Assembly (NCBI GenBank): GCA_002478145.1
Contig: DLMI01000041.1
Span: 1 to 5,793, forward strand
Source of the DNA: Acidobacteria bacterium UBA7540
GTDB taxonomy: Bacteria; Acidobacteriota; Terriglobia; UBA7540
Reading direction: 5' to 3'
Length of the DNA: 5,793 nucleotides
The position numbers were made by a program, and so were the translations under genes. Each line of letters begins with the position of its first letter. Positions within the stretch are counted from its first letter, which is position 1. This document shows positions 1 to 4,160 of the stretch, piece by piece. Under the pieces are notes generated by a model, which had not been told where the DNA came from, did not search any database, and was given only the letters and a program-made list of their open reading frames with translations.

Positions 1-47
1 CACCACCCAAGCCCACAAACTTGTCACACCCTGAGAATGGGCAGAGA

Positions 48-85
48 TTTGCCGGTTATGTCGGCAAACCGTACCTTTGGTTTGC
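48..85. other. Two overlapping, mutually exclusive hairpins
   Basis: TTTGCCG (48-54) is perfectly complementary to CGGCAAA (62-68), giving a 7-bp stem with a 7-nt loop. The same central segment, GCAAACC (64-70), also pairs perfectly with GGTTTGC (79-85) across an 8-nt loop. The two stems share bases 64-68, so only one can form at a time. The site lies about 70 bp past the stop of the minus-strand oxidoreductase gene. Neither stem is followed by a T-run on either strand, so a classical intrinsic terminator is not supported. Confidence 0.4.
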
Positions 86-145
86 GCTGTCATTGCTGGG
101 GGTCCGGTGCGGGGAAGGCCACAGCAGAAATGTAGAAGCTCCAGG

Positions 146-169
146 CCCCCTCCTCATCTGGGGAGGGGG
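146..169. repeat. 8-bp perfect palindrome containing the oxidoreductase stop codon
   Basis: CCCCCTCC (146-153) pairs perfectly with GGAGGGGG (162-169) around the 8-nt loop at 154-161. On the minus strand the stop codon of the oxidoreductase gene (TGA, 156-154) lies in that loop, and the last sense codons, reading Pro-Pro-Pro-Asn-Pro-Leu-Pro-Arg, are encoded by the C-rich arm and its flank. No T-tract follows. It looks like a dispersed intergenic palindrome of the REP/MITE kind that supplied the end of the gene, rather than a terminator. Confidence 0.5.
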
Positions 170-1644
170 TTGGGGGGTGGTTTTCTAAGCTCGGCTTTCT
201 TTGCTTGCAATTGTGTCGCCTCCGGTCGTCCTTTATAAAAGGAGTCGAGCGGATAGCATCCCGAGACTAAACCGAGGCGTGGCGCGTTGGTGCAATCGCT
301 GAATGTGCGGCAGATTTTTTTCCGCTCCAGCCGGCCTTTTTCCAGCACGTCAGCCGGCAATTCCGGGTAGGCCAGCATCATTCGCCCCAGACCGACGAAA
401 TCTGTCCATCCTGCCCGCAACACCGCCTGAGCGAAGTGCGGGAGATAGTCCTGAAAATACGTGCCGCCTGAAGAAACGAAAACCAGGTCGGGTGCGGACT
501 TCTTCAATTCTGCTGCCGCAACCCACATTCGGACGGCCCCTGCGAGCGGGTCTTCGGGCGGCAGATAAGCGTCCCAAGGTGGAAACAATGCCGGGCGTTG
601 CAAATGCGCGGAGTAGTAGCCGCTGCCGGCGCTGATGTTGACGAGGCGCACGTCCAGGGAACGAAGAAGGGCGAGCAGGAGTTTCGCCTCCGCAAGATCG
701 GGGCAGCAGGGATTTTGGACATCCACACCGAAGCCCCATGTATACGGAAGTTGACCGGGCGCTTTGACGGGCACGCCCCGGCCGGTTTGAGGGTCCGGGA
801 CAAACGGGATGGAGTCATAGGCGCTCACTCGGACTCCGATCTCAAGAGCGGGCGCCCGGGCGCGGACCATGCTCACCAGTTCCCGCAAGAAGCGGGTGCG
901 ATTCTCAAATGAGCCCCCATAGGGGCCAGGACGATGATACGCGCTCAAGAACTCATGTCCAAGGTAGCCGTGGCAATGCTTCAAGTCCACAAAATCGAAG
1001 CCGCTGTCTTGAGCAAGGCGGGCGGCGCGGCCAAAAGCCTCGACAATTCGGCCTACCTCGGCATCTGAAACCGGCGTCGTGCTGGCGCACGCTGGATATC
1101 GTGCATCCAGAATCGGGTGATGATAGGCAATTATCGGCTCCAGCCGTGTTTCCGCACGCGGCCGGCAGAAGCGTCCCGAGTGTGTGAGTTGAAGGCCGAT
1201 AACAAGGTCCCGCCCTTCGTCGAAGCGTTCGCGGTGAGCCTGGACCATCTGTTGACGCAGGTCAGCCAGCGACGGGGCGGTCCGCTCGTTCAAAAGCAAC
1301 TGGTGCGGGTTGGCACGCGCCTCAGGGAGCACCGCCACGGCTTCTCCTCCCCAGATCAGTTTGGCCCCGCTGCGGGCGAACCGCATCCAACGCCGGCGGG
1401 TCAAATCTGACGGCGTACCGTCCGTCTGGGCGTCCCAACCCTCCATCGGTTGTACGGCAAAGCGGTTTCCAACCTGGCGCCATCCCTTATGCCAGGGAAG
1501 TTGGAAGGGCGCGGCGAGCGGCGAGTCAGGAGCGGAGAGGATGGCATCGTCAAAAGGAACCTCCCATCCCAGCCCCTTTATATGAGCCGCCAATTCAGCA
1601 GCCGTGCGAAAACTCGCCACGCGAGGATACGAAGACTCCGCCAT
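154..1644 (-). CDS. Old Yellow Enzyme-family FMN oxidoreductase (NADH:flavin oxidoreductase)
   Basis: Predicted 496-residue FMN-binding TIM-barrel enzyme that would use NAD(P)H to reduce activated C=C bonds, probably in the cytosol (no signal peptide or TM segment). Family landmarks in order: NRF..QPMEG (60-69), QLTHSGR (152-158), HGYLGHEFLS (225-234) followed by YGGSFENRTRF (242-252), VRVS (271-274), SSGG (391-394, FMN phosphate site) and GRMMLAYP (420-427). Two features depart from the family. The usual HxxH/N catalytic pair reads K222-H-C-H225; Y227 sits where the OYE proton-donor Tyr lies. The C-terminus has C445, C451 and C463 spaced like the Fe-S segment of trimethylamine dehydrogenase/dienoyl-CoA reductase enzymes, with F448 at the second Cys position and no FAD/NAD domain after it. 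ATG start at 1644; no clear Shine-Dalgarno. It lies 201 bp downstream of the transporter gene, possibly co-transcribed. Family call firm; substrate unknown. Confidence 0.9.
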   Translation of the reverse strand: MAESSYPRVASFRTAAELAAHIKGLGWEVPFDDAILSAPDSPLAAPFQLPWHKGWRQVGNRFAVQPMEGWDAQTDGTPSDLTRRRWMRFARSGAKLIWGGEAVAVLPEARANPHQLLLNERTAPSLADLRQQMVQAHRERFDEGRDLVIGLQLTHSGRFCRPRAETRLEPIIAYHHPILDARYPACASTTPVSDAEVGRIVEAFGRAARLAQDSGFDFVDLKHCHGYLGHEFLSAYHRPGPYGGSFENRTRFLRELVSMVRARAPALEIGVRVSAYDSIPFVPDPQTGRGVPVKAPGQLPYTWGFGVDVQNPCCPDLAEAKLLLALLRSLDVRLVNISAGSGYYSAHLQRPALFPPWDAYLPPEDPLAGAVRMWVAAAELKKSAPDLVFVSSGGTYFQDYLPHFAQAVLRAGWTDFVGLGRMMLAYPELPADVLEKGRLERKKICRTFSDCTNAPRLGLVSGCYPLDSFYKGRPEATQLQAKKAELRKPPPNPLPR

Positions 1645-1706
1645 TCGGATGAGATAGTAACACGGACGAGCTTACCGAGATCGTGGTTTGGCCCAGGATG
1701 GCTTGA

Positions 1707-1809
1707 ATTGCCGATTTTCGATTGATCCCGCTCGGCGGGACTGATTGGCAGGCGACAAAGCTGCCACACCACTTCTTCAATCGGCAATCGGTAATCAGCA
1801 ATCGGCAAT
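1707..1809. repeat. Long-range inverted repeat in the transporter-reductase gap
   Basis: ATTGCCGATT at 1707-1716 is the exact reverse complement of AATCGGCAAT at 1779-1788, and of the same decamer again at 1800-1809. The right arms are part of a heptamer array, so the left arm is that same repeat unit in opposite orientation. Inside the loop lie a 6-bp stem hairpin (1726-1740) and GGCAG/CTGCC (1747-1751/1761-1765). In minus-strand RNA this 201-bp gap between the two genes could fold extensively. Confidence 0.5.
1726..1740. repeat. Dispersed 15-nt hairpin, copy 1 (TCCCGC-TCG-GCGGGA)
   Basis: A perfect 6-bp stem TCCCGC/GCGGGA encloses a 3-nt loop. The same hairpin occurs at 3450-3464 with a single loop change (TCA), 14 of 15 bases identical, while the flanks differ. 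It lies between the transporter stop and the oxidoreductase start. No T-run follows on the minus strand, so it is recorded as a repeat, not a terminator. Confidence 0.5.
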
Positions 1810-1812
1810 CGG
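1778..1812. repeat. Degenerate heptamer array 1 (five units, YAATCRG)
   Basis: Five contiguous 7-bp units, CAATCGG, CAATCGG, TAATCAG, CAATCGG, CAATCGG, are followed by a decayed CGATGAA. The array starts 34 bp beyond the stop of the minus-strand transporter gene. Rotated, the unit is ATCRGCA, which shares its ATCRGC core with the array at 3119-3174. Both arrays have the same orientation on the plus strand and lie on opposite sides of the transporter gene. Confidence 0.7.
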
Positions 1813-1845
1813 CGATGAAAGCTTGGTCTTTGGTTGCGGCTTGCT

Positions 1846-3066
1846 TCACACCCGCCGCTGCGGGGAGACAGTGTAGATCGTCGCGGCGCCCAGCACCCCC
1901 GCCAGAGTCATGATCGCCCAGGCGGCATCGTAGCTTCGGGTGGCATCGAAGATTCTCCCTGCCAAAACAGGTCCCATCCATTGACCAACGGAATAGCCCA
2001 TAATAATCAAGGCCAGCAACTTCCCCAGCCCGCTGATTCCAAAGCATTCAGCGGTAACAAGGGGGATAAGCATATAGTCTGCCCCCATCGCCAAGCCGAA
2101 AAGCACTGCGAAACCCCATGCCGCCGTCGGCCGGCGCGCCAGGAAAAGCAGTGGAATGCATAGCGCCGCGAGAAGGTAGAACAAAGCCATCACGTTTTTC
2201 TTGCCAAAGCAGTCTGCACAATAGCCGGCAATCACCCGGCCAACAAGACTCGCCATCAGCAGCACACTCATCACGCGGGAGGCGTAACCGGCGGAATATC
2301 CCTGGTCGCGGAGGAAGAGGATGAGGTGCTGGATTACAGTTCCAATGGCGCCGATAACCAGCGTGCAGCCTGCCAGGATCAGCCAGAAGTTTAGTGTACG
2401 CACGGCGCGCCTCACCGTCACCCCCGGCTCGTTACCGGCCTGGGATGGCGCAGTAACAGACGATAAACCATCCGGGTTGAGACCCAGCTCGCTCGGTGTG
2501 GAACGCGTCACCCACTGGGCCACTGGAAACAGTATCACCAGGATGGCAGCGCCAAGGATTACAAACGTGTTACGCCAGCCGACCCGGTTTATTAAGGTGT
2601 TGATCAGGGGCGCGGAGATTACACCGCCCATGCCAAGGCCCAGGTACGCATACCCCATGACGCGACCGCGTTTGGTTCGGAACCACATCGAAATCAGGAC
2701 TTGGTTGGGAATAGGCCCGGCTAGCGTGTAACCGACCACCTCGACGACGCAGAGGAGGTAGTATTGCCACAAGTGGGACATTCGTCCCATGAAGACCAGT
2801 GACAGACCTAGAAAGCCGATGCCCCAGCGGATGACTTGACGCGGCCCGATCCGGTCAATGAGCGCTCCGGCAACGAGGCTAAACAACAACCCTACAAATA
2901 CGAACCCAAGGAGAAACCCCTCAGTGGTCTGGGCGCGCGTGAACCCGAGTTCGTTAACGAGGGCAGGGTAAAAAACAGGAAAACCATAATAGAGAATACC
3001 CACGGCAAAGAAGAGATTCAGGAAGGCTGCGAGAGCAATCCACCAGCCGTAATAAATTCGCTTCAC
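1846..3066 (-). CDS. Major facilitator superfamily transporter, monocarboxylate / oxalate:formate antiporter-like
   Basis: Predicted 406-residue inner-membrane carrier, a usual MFS length, with hydrophobic stretches consistent with 12 TM helices in two six-helix halves joined by a polar loop near residues 195-220. The first cytoplasmic loop carries MFS motif A (G67...D71-R72-x-G74-x-R76). A weaker equivalent lies in the second half (G281-Y-C-A-D285-C-F-G-K-K290). The opening YYGWWI...FPVFYPALVNELGFTRAQ resembles the oxalate:formate antiporter/monocarboxylate subgroup, suggesting a small organic anion, though no substrate residue can be named. The start is GTG (3066-3064), supported by GGAGA at 3079-3075 with an 8-nt spacer. 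The gene runs away from the plus-strand DUF2844/DUF3443 operon and lies upstream of the reductase gene, so transport may feed that enzyme (inference). Heptamer arrays lie just outside both ends. Confidence 0.9.
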   Translation of the reverse strand: MKRIYYGWWIALAAFLNLFFAVGILYYGFPVFYPALVNELGFTRAQTTEGFLLGFVFVGLLFSLVAGALIDRIGPRQVIRWGIGFLGLSLVFMGRMSHLWQYYLLCVVEVVGYTLAGPIPNQVLISMWFRTKRGRVMGYAYLGLGMGGVISAPLINTLINRVGWRNTFVILGAAILVILFPVAQWVTRSTPSELGLNPDGLSSVTAPSQAGNEPGVTVRRAVRTLNFWLILAGCTLVIGAIGTVIQHLILFLRDQGYSAGYASRVMSVLLMASLVGRVIAGYCADCFGKKNVMALFYLLAALCIPLLFLARRPTAAWGFAVLFGLAMGADYMLIPLVTAECFGISGLGKLLALIIMGYSVGQWMGPVLAGRIFDATRSYDAAWAIMTLAGVLGAATIYTVSPQRRV

Positions 3067-3074
3067 GCTCGGAT

Positions 3075-3079
3075 TCTCC
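3075..3079 (-). promoter_or_regulatory. Shine-Dalgarno supporting the GTG start of the transporter
   Basis: On the minus strand GGAGA occupies 3079-3075, 8 nt before the GTG at 3066-3064. The YYGWWI start typical of the family follows at once, so this GTG is preferred to any later ATG. Confidence 0.65.
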
Positions 3080-3118
3080 GTGTCCTGTTGTCAGCCGCGA
3101 GGTGTCCTGCCGCGGCGG

Positions 3119-3174
3119 GTCAGCTACCAGCCGTCAGCTATCGGCCGTCAGCTATCGGCTATCAGCCGTCAGCC
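3119..3174. repeat. Degenerate heptamer array 2 (eight units, RYCRGCY)
   Basis: Eight contiguous units run GTCAGCT, ACCAGCC, GTCAGCT, ATCGGCC, GTCAGCT, ATCGGCT, ATCAGCC, GTCAGCC. The two sub-types GTCAGCY and ATCRGCY largely alternate, giving a higher-order 14-bp rhythm. The array begins 53 bp upstream of the transporter GTG, where that gene's promoter might be expected. Its last unit doubles as the left arm of the hairpin that opens the dispersed repeat at 3168-3234. A lone GTCAGCC also occurs near 3090. Confidence 0.75.
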
Positions 3175-3234
3175 CCTGAAAAAAAGGGCTGGGGGCAATC
3201 TTGAATTTTGAATCTCGAATTCTGAATTGCTTTG
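3168..3234. repeat. Dispersed hairpin-plus-heptamer repeat, copy A
   Basis: The copy begins with a hairpin (CAGCCC 3170-3175 / GGGCTG 3186-3191, A-rich loop). Four heptamers based on YGAATYN follow (TGAATTT, TGAATCT, CGAATTC, TGAATTG, 3202-3229). Copy B at 5623-5681 has the same layout and orientation. The last 23 bases (3212-3234 and 5659-5681) are identical, and 13 of 16 bases match just before a 2-nt indel. The hairpin stem is kept while its loop differs. The two copies flank the DUF2844/DUF3443 operon. Confidence 0.75.
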
Positions 3235-3276
3235 TTCCCTCTTACCACCGCCCACTGCCATCTGCTCTTGACGAGC

Positions 3277-3302
3277 CGCAGGTCCATAGAACGGGACCTG
3301 CG
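3277..3302. repeat. Perfect 9-bp hairpin (first of a tandem pair)
   Basis: CGCAGGTCC (3277-3285) pairs perfectly with GGACCTGCG (3294-3302) around an 8-nt loop. No T-run follows on either strand. A second hairpin with an equal loop starts 12 nt later. It lies mid-way between divergent genes, where a terminator would have nothing to end, so a repeat element is the better reading. Confidence 0.55.
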
Positions 3303-3314
3303 CTACATCTCCTG

Positions 3315-3338
3315 AGTTCTCGGGCAGCAACGAGAACT
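3315..3338. repeat. Perfect 8-bp hairpin (second of a tandem pair)
   Basis: AGTTCTCG (3315-3322) pairs perfectly with CGAGAACT (3331-3338) around an 8-nt loop. Its stem sequence is unrelated to that of the hairpin at 3277-3302, but the two share stem length (8-9 bp), loop length (8 nt) and a close side-by-side arrangement. Confidence 0.55.
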
Positions 3339-3374
3339 TCAAGCATGTCCGTCCACTACTTTGCTTTCCACCTC

Positions 3375-3437
3375 CTGCCTACTGCTTGCTGCCTACTGCC
3401 TGCTGCCTGCTGCTTACTGCTCACTGCTTACTGCCTA
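3375..3437. repeat. Degenerate heptamer array 3 (nine units, CTGCYYR)
   Basis: Nine contiguous units run CTGCCTA, CTGCTTG, CTGCCTA, CTGCCTG, CTGCCTG, CTGCTTA, CTGCTCA, CTGCTTA, CTGCCTA. Only pyrimidine or purine transitions occur, at positions 5, 6 and 7; CTGC is invariant. Open frames through this stretch translate to Leu-Leu-Pro-Thr-Ala-Cys-type repeats and are artefacts of the array. Confidence 0.75.
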
Positions 3438-3449
3438 CCGGGGCTGGAG

Positions 3450-3464
3450 TCCCGCTCAGCGGGA
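3450..3464. repeat. Dispersed 15-nt hairpin, copy 2 (TCCCGC-TCA-GCGGGA)
   Basis: A 6-bp perfect stem with a 3-nt loop, 14 of 15 bases identical to the copy at 1726-1740. It follows heptamer array 3 by 12 nt. Flanking GGGG (3440-3443) and CCCC (3473-3476) could add an outer, interrupted stem. Confidence 0.5.
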
Positions 3465-3510
3465 TGGAGCATCCCCAAATTATGAGGCTATTGGGAGATA
3501 CACGAAAAAT

Positions 3511-3610
3511 TAGGGGCGATTCCAAAACGGAAATCCCGGTCGAGACATTATGCATCAATAATGACGTAGGTCAGGGAACAATACTAGGGGCGATGCCAAG
3601 CGACGGAATT
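3511..3610. repeat. Direct repeat in the operon leader (TAGGGGCGATKCCAA)
   Basis: TAGGGGCGAT-T-CCAA at 3511-3525 recurs as TAGGGGCGAT-G-CCAA at 3585-3599, 74 bp downstream (14 of 15 identical). In both copies a CGGAA segment follows a few bases later. Between them lies the inverted repeat CATTAT/ATAATG (3546-3551/3558-3563). Spaced direct repeats upstream of an operon could bind a regulator. However, TAGGGGCGA also occurs in the downstream element at 5565-5573, so a repeat-family origin is equally possible. Confidence 0.4.
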
Positions 3611-3645
3611 TTTGCATGGATTTAACATCCGATAAAAATCTTTCA

Positions 3646-3700
3646 CCTGGGAAAGACCGTCCAAGCGAGAGCAAAGGGCGGAGACCGACGGAAAGGCAGG
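3646..3700 (+). promoter_or_regulatory. Candidate structured 5' leader of the DUF2844/DUF3443 operon
   Basis: Just before the first gene the RNA could fold as an outer CCUG/CAGG closing helix (3646-3649/3697-3700). Inside it would sit a 6-bp helix CCGUCC/GGGCGG (3657-3662/3676-3681, one G-U), and inside that a GC-GAGA-GC cap (3665-3672), GAGA being a GNRA-type tetraloop. The strand CCGTC (3657-3661) can instead pair perfectly with GACGG (3687-3691), so two helices compete. The outer helix would take in part of the ribosome-binding region (AGGGG, 3698-3702). I compared it by eye with GEMM (c-di-GMP-I) and THF riboswitch consensus features and found no convincing match. Confidence 0.3.
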
Positions 3701-3710
3701 GGTTTAGTAT

Positions 3711-4160
3711 ATGAAAATCACTTTGGGAGTCCTGCTCATGCTGACCCTGGGAACTGTCCCCGCGTGGGCGGTGCTAGGTCAGTATGAGTCGTCAGTGAGT
3801 GTGGACCAGCAGTATCTGCGGAGTGAGGATCGTGTCCAGGCCTTCCAGGCCTACAAAGTTCACCAACTCACGACTGCAAACGGCACAATAGTTCGAGAAT
3901 ATATTTCGCCGCAAGGTCTGGTCTTTGGGGTCACTTGGCAGGGGCCCTTCATGCCTAACATGCAGCAGTTGTTGGGATCCTACGTTACGAACCTCCAGAC
4001 AGCCTTGCCAGCTCAGACCCATGTCCGGCACCTCAGGGGGCTAACCGTGAAGACGAATGATTTCGTGTTCGTCAACAGCGGTCACATGCGTTTTTGGAAG
4101 GGAAGCGCCTACGTGCCCAGTCTTATTCCCAGCAACGTCTCCGCGGAGGTGGTGCGATGA
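3711..4160 (+). CDS. DUF2844-like secreted protein
   Basis: Predicted 149-residue exported protein of unknown function. A Sec signal peptide is evident: K2, a hydrophobic core at 3-16 and a likely cut after PAWA (A20). The mature part keeps the pattern I associate with DUF2844: a Gly/Val-rich start, YKVHQLTTANGTIVREYISPQGLVFGVTWQGP (48-79), MPNMQQLLG (81-89) and a C-terminal SGHMRFWKGSAYVPSLIP (123-140). It has no Cys and no recognisable catalytic site, so a binding or structural role outside the cytoplasm is more likely than enzymatic. The ATG at 3711 has AGGGG at 3698-3702, 8 nt upstream. Its stop overlaps the start of the next gene (ATGA), so the two products are translationally coupled and probably act together. 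Family assigned from memory of conserved blocks; function unknown. Confidence 0.75.
   Translation: MKITLGVLLMLTLGTVPAWAVLGQYESSVSVDQQYLRSEDRVQAFQAYKVHQLTTANGTIVREYISPQGLVFGVTWQGPFMPNMQQLLGSYVTNLQTALPAQTHVRHLRGLTVKTNDFVFVNSGHMRFWKGSAYVPSLIPSNVSAEVVR
4145..4150 (+). promoter_or_regulatory. Strong Shine-Dalgarno inside the DUF2844 gene that sets the DUF3443 start
   Basis: GGAGGT lies 6 nt before the ATG at 4157-4159, within the last codons of the upstream gene. An ATG in the same frame at 4094 would add 21 basic, polar residues ahead of the signal peptide and has no comparable site. The 4157 start is therefore preferred. Confidence 0.8.

Noticed and set aside
3..188. Plus-strand frame open from the left edge to 188 (61 codons), which could be the tail of an upstream gene.
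   Set aside because: It has no start in the window, its last third reads through the palindromic repeat and antisense to the oxidoreductase, and another frame (1-135) and a short minus frame are also open. Nothing identifies a family.
1595..2047. Minus-strand frame of 150 codons overlapping the transporter 3' end and running into the oxidoreductase start.
   Set aside because: It overlaps the well-supported transporter in another frame and crosses a repeat array. The composition is rich in Arg, Gly and Cys as expected of a shadow frame.
3119..3437. CRISPR array as an explanation for the repeats.
   Set aside because: Units are 7 bp, degenerate and contiguous with no spacers of constant length, and there is no cas gene in the window.
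3201..3625. Two plus-strand open frames of 79-94 codons across the divergent intergenic region.
   Set aside because: Much of each translates heptamer array 3 into low-complexity Leu/Pro/Thr/Cys repeats. There is no ribosome-binding site or recognisable domain.
3612..3639. Possible sigma-70-like promoter (TTGCAT, 16 bp, AAAAAT) ahead of the DUF2844-like gene.
   Set aside because: The -10 matches only four of six consensus bases and the region is AT-rich, so such matches occur easily by chance.
4094..4156. Upstream in-frame ATG that would lengthen the DUF3443-type protein by 21 residues.
   Set aside because: It would bury the signal peptide behind a basic segment and lacks a Shine-Dalgarno. 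The 4157 ATG has GGAGGT at 6 nt and gives a normal lipoprotein signal.
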